From Naasia sp. SYSU D00948 (GTDB taxonomy: Bacteria > Actinomycetota > Actinomycetes > Actinomycetales > Microbacteriaceae): a stretch of 64,000 nucleotides of DNA. The DNA is taken from contig NZ_JAFMTA010000001.1 of assembly GCF_017916515.1 (NCBI RefSeq), forward strand, positions 3,139,107-3,203,106, given 5' to 3'. Below, one piece after another: positions 25,812-35,035 of the stretch (position 1 is the stretch's first letter; each line of letters starts with the position of its first letter). A model generated the notes under the pieces. It saw only the letters and a program-made list of their open reading frames with translations. It did not search any database and was not told the DNA's origin. A program made the translations under genes and the position numbers.

Positions 25812-26924
25812 TCAGAGCGCGGGCGCCCGGTACGTCGCCGCGAGCGGGCACTCGAACGGGTCGGCGCTCTTGATGCCCACCTTGTGGATGTAGCGGACGA
25901 CGATCCCCCACGACTTCAGCAGGCTCGTCTCGGTGTAGGGGACGCCGAGGTCCGCGCAGTACCGCTTCACGATCGGGCGCGCCTTCTTCAGGTTCACGCT
26001 CGGCATGTTCGGGAAGAGGTGGTGCTCGACCTGGTAGTTGAGGCCGCCCATGGCGGTCGGGATGACCCAGTCGCCCGTGATGTTGCGGGAGGTGAGCACC
26101 TGACGGCGGAGGAAGTCGACCTTGTCGTGCTCGTCGATGATCGGCATGCCCTTGTGGTTCGGGGCGAAGCTGCCTGCCATGTAGAAGCCGAAGGTGAAGA
26201 GCTGCACGAGCATGAACGCGGTGCCGAGCACGGGCCCGAGCGCGAGGAACACGAGGACGGGGAAGCCGATCAGCCGGACCGCGAGCAGCGCGGCTTCGAC
26301 GAAGCGGTGCTTGATCGGCTCGGCGCCGAGCACCGACTTGAGCGCGTTGATGTGCAGGTCGATGCCGGCCAGGAGCAGGATCGGGAAGAAGAACCAGCCC
26401 TGCTTGGACATGATCCGCGCGGAGAGTCCGGTCCGCTTCGCGGCGTCCTCCTGGGTGAAGACGATGGCACCGGGACGGATGTCGCCGTCCTTCGTCATCG
26501 TGTTCGGGTTGGCGTGGTGCCTCGAGTGCTTCGTCATCCACCAGCCGTAGCTGAGGCCGACGGTGAGGTTGCCGACGATGCGGGAGAACCACTCGTTGCG
26601 CTTGCCGGACTCGAACACCTGCCGGTGCGCGCTGTCGTGCGACAGGAACGCGACCTGGGTGAAGACGATGGAGAAGTAGACGGCGACGAGGAGCTGCCAC
26701 CAGGTCTGCCCGAGGGTGAACAGGAGCACGAAGCCGAAGGCCAGAGCGGCCGCGAGCACGAAGCACCGTGCGGCGTACCAGAGCGGGCGCCGCTTCAGCA
26801 GCCCCGCGGCCTTGATCTCGTTCGCGAGGGCGGTGTAGTCGCTCGCGTGGGCGGCCTGAGCCGTCCCGGCCTTGGCCCGCCTCGTGGATGTGGAACGGTA
26901 GGAGGGAGGCGCTGTGGTGGTCAC
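25812..26924 (-). CDS. Membrane fatty acid desaturase
   Basis: This 370-residue protein has the three histidine boxes of membrane di-iron desaturases: HDSAH, HSRHH and the late QVEHHLF. QxxHH as the third box is typical of front-end (delta-6/linoleoyl-type) desaturases. About four membrane helices surround them (CFVLAAALAFGFVLLF, LLVAVYFSIVFTQVAFL, WFFFPILLLAGIDL, LLAVRLIGFPVLVFLALGPVL). It inserts a cis double bond in membrane acyl chains using oxygen and reduced ferredoxin or flavodoxin; such enzymes adjust membrane fluidity. The adjacent upstream two-component genes could regulate it in DesK/DesR fashion, which is an inference from position only. The start is GTG. Confidence 0.9.
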   Translation of the reverse strand: MTTTAPPSYRSTSTRRAKAGTAQAAHASDYTALANEIKAAGLLKRRPLWYAARCFVLAAALAFGFVLLFTLGQTWWQLLVAVYFSIVFTQVAFLSHDSAHRQVFESGKRNEWFSRIVGNLTVGLSYGWWMTKHSRHHANPNTMTKDGDIRPGAIVFTQEDAAKRTGLSARIMSKQGWFFFPILLLAGIDLHINALKSVLGAEPIKHRFVEAALLAVRLIGFPVLVFLALGPVLGTAFMLVQLFTFGFYMAGSFAPNHKGMPIIDEHDKVDFLRRQVLTSRNITGDWVIPTAMGGLNYQVEHHLFPNMPSVNLKKARPIVKRYCADLGVPYTETSLLKSWGIVVRYIHKVGIKSADPFECPLAATYRAPAL

Positions 26925-27014
26925 AGGACCACGCTACGGAGCGGCGTCGGGACCCGCGTCCCTCCCCGGAGGGGTTCGCGTGATACTCCGGTAGGGGGTC
27001 GCTGGATAGGGACC

Positions 27015-27680
27015 TTAGTCCTGAGGTCGAGCGACCACGAGACCGCTCTCGTAGGCCGCGACGACGGCCTGTGCGCGGTCGCGGACGCCGAGCTTCCCGA
27101 GCACCCGGCTCACGTGCGTCTTCACCGTCTGCTCGGCGATGTAGAGGGCCTTGGCGATCTCGCCGTTCGTGCGCCCACGAGCGACCTGGACCAGCACCTC
27201 GCGCTCCCGATCCGTGAGCCCGGCGATCTCAGTGCGGGCGGACCTCGTGGGCTCGGGAGCGGCCGCGAAGCGCTCGATGACGCGCCGGGTCACGCTCGGC
27301 GCGAGCAGCGCATCCCCTGCCGCGACGACACGGACGGCGGCGACGAGCTCCTCCGGCAGGGCGTCCTTCAGCAGGAAGCCGCTCGCGCCGGCGCGGATCG
27401 CCTCGAACACGTACTCGTCGATGTCGAACGTGGTGAGCATGACGACCCGGACGTGCTGATCCGCCTCGACGATGCGCCGGGTGGCCTCGATCCCGTTCAT
27501 GACCGGCATCCGGACGTCCATCAGGACCACGTCCGGATGCCGGTCCTCCACCATCGCGACGGCCTCCTCGCCGTTCGCCGCCTCGCCGACCACCTCGAAG
27601 TCGTCCTGCGCCGCGAGCAGGGCCGCGAAGCCCGCCCGCACCATCGCCTGGTCGTCGGCGATCATCACCCGCGTGCTCAT
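27015..27680 (-). CDS. NarL/LuxR-type response regulator
   Basis: This 221-residue protein has a receiver domain (VMIADDQAMVRAGFAALL, phosphoacceptor Asp in DVVLMDVRMP, Thr in VVMLTTFD, Lys in FLLKDALP) and a C-terminal LuxR helix-turn-helix (LTDREREVLVQVARG, NGEIAKALYIAEQTVKTHV). Its ATG overlaps the kinase stop (ATGA), so the pair is co-translated. The next gene in the same direction is the desaturase. Confidence 0.93.
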   Translation of the reverse strand: MSTRVMIADDQAMVRAGFAALLAAQDDFEVVGEAANGEEAVAMVEDRHPDVVLMDVRMPVMNGIEATRRIVEADQHVRVVMLTTFDIDEYVFEAIRAGASGFLLKDALPEELVAAVRVVAAGDALLAPSVTRRVIERFAAAPEPTRSARTEIAGLTDREREVLVQVARGRTNGEIAKALYIAEQTVKTHVSRVLGKLGVRDRAQAVVAAYESGLVVARPQD

Positions 27681-28933
27681 CGCTCTCCCCCGGTCCCCTC
27701 GCCCCGCACCGGCAGGGCCGCCCGCACGAGGAACCCGCCGTCCGCCGTGGGCGCAGCGCTGACGAAGCCCCCGACGCTCGCGGCGCGCTCCGCCATCCCG
27801 ATCAGCCCCAGACGGGATCCGCCGCTCGCGCGGAGGGAGATCCCGGGCCCGTTCTGCACCGAGACGCTGAGCGAGTCCCCGTCGCGGATGCAGGCGACGA
27901 CGGCGGGAGCACCGGGAGCGTGCCGAAGCGCGTTGGTGAGCGCCTCCTGGACGATCCGGTAGGCGGTGAGCCCCACGACCGAGGACACGTCGTCGTGCTC
28001 GGGCACGGGCGCCGCGAGCCGGACGTCCATGCCGGCGCGCTGCGCCTGTTCGACCAGCTCGGGGATGTCGGAGAGTCCCGGCTGCGGGGACAGCTCCCCG
28101 CCGACGTCGTCCGCCCGGAGGACTCCGAGCAGGCCGCGCATCTCGCTGAGCGCCTGGCGCGAGGCCGTCGCGATCTCGTCGAACTCGCCGACGGCGGCGC
28201 CGTTGAGCTGAGGATTGCGGTAGCGCGCAGTGCTGGCCTGGATGTTGATGAGGGACATGCTGTGCGCCACGACGTCGTGGAGCTCGCGGGCGATGCGCGC
28301 GCGGTCCTCGGCGAGGACGCGACGGGAGTACTCCTCGGCGCTCACCTGGCGCGCCCGGAGCAGCTGCCCCCGGATGCGCTGCCACTGGGCGAGCACGATG
28401 CCGCCGATCAGAACGCCGCCCGAGATCGACACGAAGATGACCTGGTTGCGGGACACGCCGTCGGTGGCGGCCTTCCCCAGGATCCCGGCGACGAGGCTCG
28501 AGGACCCGACGGCGAGGGTCCAGCCGGCGACCGCGAACGGCCACCGGGTCCGGACGGCCACCACGAACACGAGGAGCGTGTGCGTCACGATCAGGACCGG
28601 CCACCACGGCCAGACCCCGTTCTCGGGATGCGCGCCGAGGAACTGCAGCGCCGCGCTCGCGGCTGCCGCGAGGATCGAGGCGACGAGCGGGTGCGCGACC
28701 GCGAGCGGCAGGGCCCCGGCGTGCACCACGGCCAGCGGAAACGCCAGCACGAGCGGGAGCCCGTAGCGGGTGACGGCGATCGGAGTCTCCACGGCGATCA
28801 GGGTGATCGCCGCGAGGATCGCGAGCATGACCAGCGCTGCGGTGGGGTCCACCCGTGCGGCGACGCGGACGAGCGGCAGCATCGCTCCGCGGAGGCGCCC
28901 GCGGAGGGAGTTCGCCCTCGCGCTCTCGCTCAT
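27677..28933 (-). CDS. Membrane sensor histidine kinase (HisKA_3 type)
   Basis: This protein of about 418 residues has six or so N-terminal membrane helices, a short coil and a HisKA_3 dimerisation domain with RIARELHDVVAHSMSLINIQ (the His is the phosphorylation site). The ATPase domain has the N box YRIVQEALTNALRHA and G box RLGLIGMAERA. No extracellular sensor domain is present, so the membrane part probably senses the signal, as in DesK-like kinases. Start ATG 28933 is chosen; ATG 28942, three codons earlier, is equally possible. Confidence 0.9.
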   Translation of the reverse strand: MSESARANSLRGRLRGAMLPLVRVAARVDPTAALVMLAILAAITLIAVETPIAVTRYGLPLVLAFPLAVVHAGALPLAVAHPLVASILAAAASAALQFLGAHPENGVWPWWPVLIVTHTLLVFVVAVRTRWPFAVAGWTLAVGSSSLVAGILGKAATDGVSRNQVIFVSISGGVLIGGIVLAQWQRIRGQLLRARQVSAEEYSRRVLAEDRARIARELHDVVAHSMSLINIQASTARYRNPQLNGAAVGEFDEIATASRQALSEMRGLLGVLRADDVGGELSPQPGLSDIPELVEQAQRAGMDVRLAAPVPEHDDVSSVVGLTAYRIVQEALTNALRHAPGAPAVVACIRDGDSLSVSVQNGPGISLRASGGSRLGLIGMAERAASVGGFVSAAPTADGGFLVRAALPVRGEGTGGER

Positions 28934-28986
28934 CGGCCCCATTATCCCGCTGCCGCGGGTTCCCGACCGGGGACGGGGGCGACGCC

Positions 28987-29361
28987 TCAGGAGGCGGAGG
29001 CCTGCGCCTTCGCCTCGGCGTAGCGCTCGCGGACGTCGTCCATGTCGAGCGCCCGGACCTGAGTGATGAGGTCCTCGAGCGCGTGCCCCGGGAGCGCGCC
29101 GGGCTGGCCGAAGATCGGGATGCCGTCGCGGTACACGACCAGGGTCGGGATGGACCGGATGCCGTAGTCGGCGGCGAGCTCCTGCTCGGCGTCGGTGTCC
29201 ACCTTCGCGAAGGTCACGTCGGTGTGCGTCTCGCTCGCCTTCTCGAAGATCGGGCCGAACTGGCGGCAGGGACCGCACCAGGCGGCCCAGAAGTCGATGA
29301 GGACGATGCCCTCGGCGACGGTCTCGTCGTGGGTGTCCTTGGTCATGGTGGTGGTGGCCAT
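28987..29361 (-). CDS. Thioredoxin
   Basis: This 124-residue thioredoxin-fold protein has the WCGPC redox site in IDFWAAWCGPCRQFGPIF, the cis-Pro segment IRSIPTLVVYRDG and the expected helix at the end. It reduces disulfides in the cytoplasm. ATG 29361 is chosen; ATG 29346 is also plausible because 29361 lacks a good ribosome site. The tail AEAKAQASAS is slightly longer than usual. It may share a transcript with the kinase genes downstream. Confidence 0.9.
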   Translation of the reverse strand: MATTTMTKDTHDETVAEGIVLIDFWAAWCGPCRQFGPIFEKASETHTDVTFAKVDTDAEQELAADYGIRSIPTLVVYRDGIPIFGQPGALPGHALEDLITQVRALDMDDVRERYAEAKAQASAS

Positions 29362-29485
29362 GAGGGGTCCAACCGGCGGACCCTCGCCGTTGTTCCCGAC
29401 CGGACGGCCGCGTGCGTGCTCGCGGAGCAGCCGGTTCGCCTGCCACCGTCCGGGCGCCGACGTCCAGCGCGTCCCTCTCATCCCG

Positions 29486-31090
29486 CTACTCGAGGAACGG
29501 GAGCCGCTTGAGGACCCGGGAGGCGCCGACCCAGATGCGGGCGAACTGCTGCTGCGACATGCCGCCGGCCGGCGCGAGCGGCACCAGGCGCTGCTCCGCG
29601 ACGGTCTGCGCCTCCGTGTACTTGAGGATCCCCTCCGCGCCGTGCCGGCGGCCGAGTCCGGACGCCTTCATGCCGCCCATGGGTGCGTCGTGCGAGGCCC
29701 ACGCCGCCCCGTACCCGTCGTTGATGTTCACGGTGCCCGCGCGGAGGGCCGCGGCGACCGGGCGGGCGGCGGAGGCGGATCCCCAGACGCTCGCGTTGAG
29801 CCCGTAGTCGGAGTCGTTGGCGCGGGCGATCGCCTCCGCCGTGTCGCGGGCCCGGTACAGGGCGACGACGGGGCCGAACGTCTCCTCCCGCGCCAGCGCC
29901 ATGCCCTCCTTCACGCCTTCGAGCACGGTGGGCTCGAAGAACAGCGGGCCGACGTCCGTCCGCGCCTTGCCGCCGGCGAGGAGGCGGGCACCGCGGGCGA
30001 CCGCGTCGTCGACGTGCGACTGCACGGTCTCGACCTGCTCCCGGGTGATGAGCGAGCCCATGTCCGCCTCCCACTCGAGTGCCCGGGACAGGCGGAGCGC
30101 GCGCACGCGGTCGAGGAACGCGGCGACGAACCGGTCGTACAGCTCGTCGACCACGAAGATGCGCTCGATGCTGATGCAGAGCTGGCCGGAGTTGGAGAAG
30201 CAGGCCCGGACGGCCCCCTCGGCCGCCGTCTGGGGGTCGGCGTCCGGCAGCACGATGAGCGGGTTCTTGCCGCCCAGCTCCCCCGAGAAGCCGATCAGCC
30301 GGCGCCCGCACTGCTCGGCGAGGACCCGGCCCGTCGCCGTCGAGCCGGTGAACATCACGTAGTCGACCGCGTCGACGAGCGGACGGCCGAGCTCGCTCCC
30401 CGACCCGCAGACGACCCGGAAGAGGTCGCGCGGGAGTCCCGCCTCGTACAGGAGGTCGACCGCGGCGAGCGCGGTGAGCGGCGTCTCCGTCGCGGGCTTG
30501 AGCAGGATCGCGTTCCCGGCGAGCAGCGCGGGCGCCGCATCGGAGGTCGCGAGCGTCAGCGGGTAGTTCCAGGGGCTGATGACGCCGACGAGTCCCTTCG
30601 GGCGCGCGTGCTCGACCGTCCGCGTCACGACCGGCAGGACGCCCTGCCGACGGCGGGAGCGGAGGTGCCGCGCGGCGCTGTGGGCGTAGTGTCGCGCGGT
30701 CAGAGCGGCGTCCACGAGCTCGGCGAACGCGTCGATGCGCGCCTTGCCCGTCTCGAGCTGGACGATGTCGAGCAGCCGCTCCTGGTGGTCGAGCAGGAGG
30801 TCGTGGAACCGGAGGAAGATGGCCCCCCGCTCGGCGAGCGGGACCTGCTGCCACTCCTCCTGCGCCCGGCGCGCCTGAGCCGCGGCGGCGGCGACGTCCT
30901 CCGCCGTGCAGATCGGGACCTCGCCGAGGACCGACCCGTCGAACGGCGCGTTCGAGGCTCTCCGCGGGCGGCCGGGTGCCGCCGCCACCAGGGCGGCGAG
31001 CCGCCGTGCGACCTCGGGGCTCAGGGATCCGCGCGGATCCAGAGGGAGCGAGGCGTCCCCGGGAGGCGCCACGACGGCGGTGTCGGTCAT
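29486..31090 (-). CDS. gabD2: Succinate-semialdehyde dehydrogenase (NADP+)
   Basis: This 534-residue aldehyde dehydrogenase has the NAD(P)-binding VISPWNYPLTLA, KPATETPLTAL and FTGSTATGR, the general-base Glu in FSGELGGKNP, and the catalytic Cys in FSNSGQLCISIERI. Length and these motifs fit the actinobacterial GabD2 group, which oxidises succinic semialdehyde to succinate in GABA breakdown. Exact substrate cannot be proven from motifs. It is divergent from the 5-oxoprolinase operon, with about 77 bases for both promoters. Confidence 0.85.
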   Translation of the reverse strand: MTDTAVVAPPGDASLPLDPRGSLSPEVARRLAALVAAAPGRPRRASNAPFDGSVLGEVPICTAEDVAAAAAQARRAQEEWQQVPLAERGAIFLRFHDLLLDHQERLLDIVQLETGKARIDAFAELVDAALTARHYAHSAARHLRSRRRQGVLPVVTRTVEHARPKGLVGVISPWNYPLTLATSDAAPALLAGNAILLKPATETPLTALAAVDLLYEAGLPRDLFRVVCGSGSELGRPLVDAVDYVMFTGSTATGRVLAEQCGRRLIGFSGELGGKNPLIVLPDADPQTAAEGAVRACFSNSGQLCISIERIFVVDELYDRFVAAFLDRVRALRLSRALEWEADMGSLITREQVETVQSHVDDAVARGARLLAGGKARTDVGPLFFEPTVLEGVKEGMALAREETFGPVVALYRARDTAEAIARANDSDYGLNASVWGSASAARPVAAALRAGTVNINDGYGAAWASHDAPMGGMKASGLGRRHGAEGILKYTEAQTVAEQRLVPLAPAGGMSQQQFARIWVGASRVLKRLPFLE

Positions 31091-31167
31091 GCCGCCACGC
31101 TACCCGCGGCGTCTGGGTGGGGCATCCGGCGCGACAATAGGCTCGTCCCGACCGGGAAGGAGTCCGC

Positions 31168-31968
31168 GTGAGCGCCACCGACGCCGCCCGCGACGAGCCT
31201 GCGCTCTCGATCGACGTCAACAGCGACCTCGGCGAGGGCTACGGCGCCTGGTCGTTCGGGGACGACGCCGCCATGCTCGCCCTCGTCACGAGCGCGAACA
31301 TCGCGTGCGGCTTCCACGCCGGCGATCCGGCCACGATTCTCCGCACGCTGCAGGCGGCGGCCGCTCGGTCGGTCGTGGTCGGCGCGCACCTCGCCTACCC
31401 CGACCTCGCGGGCTTCGGCCGCCGCTTCGTCGACGTCGGCCCCGCGGACCTCTTCGCGGACAGCGCCTACCAGCTCGGCGCCCTGATCGCGCTGGCCCGG
31501 GTGGCGGGGACGGAGGTCCGCTACGTCAAGCCGCACGGAGCCCTCTACAACCGGATCGTCGTCGACCCCGTGCAGAGCGACGCCGTCGCGGACGCCGTCG
31601 CGGCCGTCGACCCGGGGCTGGCGGTGCTCGGGCTCGGCGGCGAGATCGAGCGCTCGTGCCGCGAGCGCGGACTGCGGTTCGAGCGCGAGGCCTTCCCGGA
31701 CCGCGGATACCTGCCCGACGGCACCTTGGCGCCGCGCGCGGCTGCGGGAGCGCTCGTCACCGATCCCGCGGAGGTGGCGGAGCGGGCTGTGGCCATGGCG
31801 CGCGGCGTCGTGGTCTGCATCGACGGGTCGGTGCTCCCGGTGGCCCCCGCATCCCTGTGCCTGCACGGCGACTCCCCCTCGGCGGTCGCGAGCGGTCGCG
31901 CGGTGCGGGCGGCGCTCGCCGACGGGGGCGTCGAGGTCCGGCCGTTCCTTCCGATGGGCTCGGGGTGA
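31168..31968 (+). CDS. pxpA: 5-oxoprolinase subunit PxpA (LamB/YcsF family)
   Basis: This 266-residue protein carries the family marks DVNSDLGEGYGAW, ANIACGFHAGDP, VGAHLAYPDLAGFGRR, VKPHGALYN and EAFPDRGYLPDGTL. With PxpB and PxpC it hydrolyses 5-oxoproline to glutamate using ATP, removing a toxic by-product of glutamine and glutathione chemistry. The start is GTG behind AAGGAG. Its stop overlaps the next GTG (GTGA), showing translational coupling. Confidence 0.92.
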   Translation: MSATDAARDEPALSIDVNSDLGEGYGAWSFGDDAAMLALVTSANIACGFHAGDPATILRTLQAAAARSVVVGAHLAYPDLAGFGRRFVDVGPADLFADSAYQLGALIALARVAGTEVRYVKPHGALYNRIVVDPVQSDAVADAVAAVDPGLAVLGLGGEIERSCRERGLRFEREAFPDRGYLPDGTLAPRAAAGALVTDPAEVAERAVAMARGVVVCIDGSVLPVAPASLCLHGDSPSAVASGRAVRAALADGGVEVRPFLPMGSG

Positions 31969-33527
31969 CGACCGGCCTGCGACCGGCGCTCGCGATCCGG
32001 CCGATGGGCGACCGGGCCCTCCTCGTCGAGCTCGAGAGCCTCGACGACGTGGTCGCGCTGTCGGCGGCGCTGCGGCGCGAACCCGCCCCGCATCAGCTCG
32101 ACGTCGTCCCCGCGGCGCGCACGGTGCTCGTCCGTCTGGGCCCGGACGCGTCCCACGCCTCGGCCGCAGCGCACGTCCGGAATCTCGACGTGGCAGGCGC
32201 CTCCGAGCACGGCGTCCGGCGGCACGAGCTGCGCGTGCTCTACGACGGACCCGACCTGGCGGACGTCGCGGCGCTGCTCGGCGTCACCGAGGACGGGTTC
32301 GTCGCCCGCCACGCCTCCGTCGTGTGGACGGTCGCCTTCACGGGGTTCGCGCCCGGCTTCGCCTACCTCGTCTCCCCCGGCCTCGGCATCCGGGTGCCCC
32401 GGCGCCCCTCGCCCCGCACCTCGGTGCCCGCCGGGTCGGTCGCGCTCGCCGACGAGTTCAGCGGCGTGTACCCGCGCGACTCTCCCGGCGGCTGGCAGCT
32501 CGTGGGCCGCACGGACGCCGTCCTGTGGGACGCGGACCGCGAGCGGCCCGCGCTCCTCGCGCCCGGCGACACGGTCGCCTTCCGTCCCGTTCGGGAGCTC
32601 GTCGTCGCCGCCGCGCCGGAGCCCTCCGCCGATCCGCCGTCCCGTCCCGCCGGGCTGACCGTCCTGGACCCCGGCCTCGCGACGACCGTGCAGGATCGCG
32701 GCCGCCTCGGGTGGGCGTCGCTCGGGGTGAGCACGTCCGGGGCGGCGGATCGCCGGTCCTACGACGCCGCCAACCGGGCGGTGGGGAACGTCCCGGGCGC
32801 AGCCGCGCTGGAGTCGACGCTCGGCGGCCTGAGCCTCCGGGCGGAGCGAGAGCTCGTCGTCGCGGTGACCGGTGCGCGGGCTCCCCTGCACACTGTCGGC
32901 GCGACCGGCGCCCGGCGGACGAGGACGCTCGGCCGGCCCTTCGCGCTCCGGCTCGGCGAGGTCCTCGAGCTCGGCCTCGCGGAATCGGGACTGCGCAGCT
33001 ACCTCGCCGTGCGCGGCGGGCTCGACGTCCCGGCCCAGCTCGGGAGCAGGTCGTCTGACACCCTGTCCGGGCTCGGGCCGGCCCGGCTCCGGGCCGGTGA
33101 CGGGATCCCCGTCGGCGACGACGTCGCGGGCCCCGTGGTCCTTCCCTCAGTGGAGCCGCCGTCGGCCCCGGCCGGCGTGGCGACGCTCCGCGTCATTCCC
33201 GGTCCGCGGGAGGACTGGATCACCGAGGAGTCCCGGCGCCTGCTCGAGGAGCAGACGTGGCGGGTCGGCGTCCGCTCCGACCGCGTGGGCCTGCGGCTCG
33301 AGGGCGTCCGGCCGCTCGAGCGCAGCCGGCCCGGCGAGATCCCGTCGGAGGGCATGGTGGCCGGCGCCCTCCAGGTGCCTCCGGACGGTCAGCCGGTGCT
33401 GTTCCTCGCCGACCACCCGGTGACGGGCGGCTACCCGGTCGTCGGCGTGGTGGCGGCGGACGACCTCCCGATCGCCGGCCAGCTCCCTCCGGGCTCCCAG
33501 ATCCGCTTCGCTCGCGAGGAGCCGTGA
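31965..33527 (+). CDS. Fused 5-oxoprolinase subunits PxpB-PxpC (KipI-KipA type)
   Basis: This 520-residue protein joins PxpB (1-200: RPMGDRALLVELE, FTGFAPGFAYLVSPG, SGVYPRDSPGGWQLVGRT) to PxpC (about 225-520: VLDPGLATTVQDRGRLGWA, GVSTSGAADRRSYDAAN, LESTLGGLSL, YLAVRGGLDVP, IPSEGMVAGALQVPPDGQP). In many bacteria these are separate genes; here they form one chain, as in urea-carboxylase-like fusions. The start is a GTG overlapping the pxpA stop, and its own stop overlaps the next GTG. Confidence 0.9.
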   Translation: MTTGLRPALAIRPMGDRALLVELESLDDVVALSAALRREPAPHQLDVVPAARTVLVRLGPDASHASAAAHVRNLDVAGASEHGVRRHELRVLYDGPDLADVAALLGVTEDGFVARHASVVWTVAFTGFAPGFAYLVSPGLGIRVPRRPSPRTSVPAGSVALADEFSGVYPRDSPGGWQLVGRTDAVLWDADRERPALLAPGDTVAFRPVRELVVAAAPEPSADPPSRPAGLTVLDPGLATTVQDRGRLGWASLGVSTSGAADRRSYDAANRAVGNVPGAAALESTLGGLSLRAERELVVAVTGARAPLHTVGATGARRTRTLGRPFALRLGEVLELGLAESGLRSYLAVRGGLDVPAQLGSRSSDTLSGLGPARLRAGDGIPVGDDVAGPVVLPSVEPPSAPAGVATLRVIPGPREDWITEESRRLLEEQTWRVGVRSDRVGLRLEGVRPLERSRPGEIPSEGMVAGALQVPPDGQPVLFLADHPVTGGYPVVGVVAADDLPIAGQLPPGSQIRFAREEP

Positions 33528-35035
33528 TCCGGAAGGTCCTCGTCGCCGACCGCGGCGTCCCCGCCGTCCGGATCCTGCGGGCCTGCCGGAGCGCCGGCCT
33601 TCGCACGGTCGCGGTGTACGCGGATCAGGACTGGGACGCCCTGCACGTGCGCGTCGCGGACGAGGCGTACGCGGTGCCCGGCACCAGCGCCCGCGGCACG
33701 TACGGGAACATCGACGCCGTGCTGACCGCGGCTCGCCGCGCGGGTGCCGACGCCATCCATCCGGGATGCGCCGAGCTCGGCGAAAGCGCCGCGGCCGCGG
33801 AGGCGGTGCTCCGCGCGGGGCTGAGCTGGATCGGGTCCGGCTCGGACGCGCTCCGGCGGCTGGGCGACCCGGTGGCCGCCCGCGCCGTCGCCGTGGAGGC
33901 GGGGGTGCCGGTCCTGCCGGGGACGCTCGGCCCGGTCGCGAGCGTCGAGGACGCGCTCGCGTACGCCGAGGCGCACGGCCTGCCGCTGGTCGTCCGCCCG
34001 GTGCACGTCGGCGGCGCGCTCCGGATCGTCCGCATCGGCGAGAGTGTGCGGGAGGCCTACACCGAGGTCGTCCGCGAGGCGATGCTCGCCGTCGGCAACG
34101 GCGACTGCGTGATCGAGCGCTGGATCGACGACGCGCGGCACATCGCCGTCGACGTGGCCGCCGACCCGCACGACTCGGTCGTCGTGATCGGGACGCGGGA
34201 CCGCTCGGTGCAGCGCCGCCAGGAAGAGCTCGTGGACGAGGCTCCGGCCCCGTACCTCTCCCCCGAGCAGACCGGGATCCTCGAGCGCTCGGCCGTCGCG
34301 ATCGTCCGCACGGCCGGGTGCGTCGGCGTCGGCACCGTCGAGTTCCTCCTCGCGCCGTCCGGCGACCTCTTCTTCCGCGGGGTCCGCCCGAATCTGGTCC
34401 CGGGGCACTCGTTGACCGAGGACGCGACCGGCATCGACCTGGTCCGGGAGCAGCTCCGCGTCGCGGACGGGCTGCCGCTCTCGCTGACCGGCCGACCACA
34501 GCCGCACGGCTCCGCCCTCGGGTTCCGCATCAGCGCCGAGGATCCGGGCCGCGGCTTCCTCCCCTCCCCGGGCCGGATCTCCTCCCTTGCGATTCCGGGC
34601 GGCGCCGGCGTCCGGGTCGACACCGGTGTGGAGTCCGGGTCCATCGTTTCGGAGGCGCTCGACCCCCTGATCGCGCACGCCATCGTGTCCGGACGGGACC
34701 GCAGGGAGGCTCTCGCGCGGGCGCGACGGGCCCTCGCCGAGCTCTCCGTGACCGGGGTCGCCACGACCCTGCCGCTCCACCGGTCCCTGCTGCGCGACCC
34801 GGCCTTCACCGGCGACGAGTGCCGGGGCGTCCACGCCGGCTGGCTCGACAGCGGACGCCGCGAGCCCGACGAGCCCCAGGAGGAGTTCAGCGACATCGAC
34901 GTCCGGCCCGTGCTGGAGTCCTACGCGATCGAGGTCCAGGGCCGGCGGACGTCGGTGCGCATCGGCGGCCTTCGGCCCGCCGCACCCGGCTCAGCGGAGC
35001 GCGGCGACCGCCTCGGCGATCGGCGTGGGCCCTGA
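33524..35035 (+). CDS. Biotin-carboxylase-like ATP-grasp protein lacking catalytic residues
   Basis: This 503-residue protein follows the fold of biotin carboxylase (AccC): VLVADRGVPAVRILRACRSAG, DAIHPGCAELGES, RHIAVDV, SVQRRQEELVDEAPAP, GVGTVEFLL, DLVREQLRVADGLPL and FRISAEDP. Canonical sites differ. The loop GGGGKGM is HVGGALR, RDCSIQRR is RDRSVQRR, and FMEMNTRLQVEHPVTE is FFRGVRPNLVPGHSLTE. This replaces the metal-binding Glu and Asn and the catalytic Arg and Glu. No biotin carrier domain is present. AccC-like genes often accompany pxpABC, so the link is expected, but this copy is probably not an active carboxylase. It overlaps the pxpBC stop (GTGA) and, by 45 bases, the convergent next gene. 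Confidence 0.8.
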   Translation: MIRKVLVADRGVPAVRILRACRSAGLRTVAVYADQDWDALHVRVADEAYAVPGTSARGTYGNIDAVLTAARRAGADAIHPGCAELGESAAAAEAVLRAGLSWIGSGSDALRRLGDPVAARAVAVEAGVPVLPGTLGPVASVEDALAYAEAHGLPLVVRPVHVGGALRIVRIGESVREAYTEVVREAMLAVGNGDCVIERWIDDARHIAVDVAADPHDSVVVIGTRDRSVQRRQEELVDEAPAPYLSPEQTGILERSAVAIVRTAGCVGVGTVEFLLAPSGDLFFRGVRPNLVPGHSLTEDATGIDLVREQLRVADGLPLSLTGRPQPHGSALGFRISAEDPGRGFLPSPGRISSLAIPGGAGVRVDTGVESGSIVSEALDPLIAHAIVSGRDRREALARARRALAELSVTGVATTLPLHRSLLRDPAFTGDECRGVHAGWLDSGRREPDEPQEEFSDIDVRPVLESYAIEVQGRRTSVRIGGLRPAAPGSAERGDRLGDRRGP

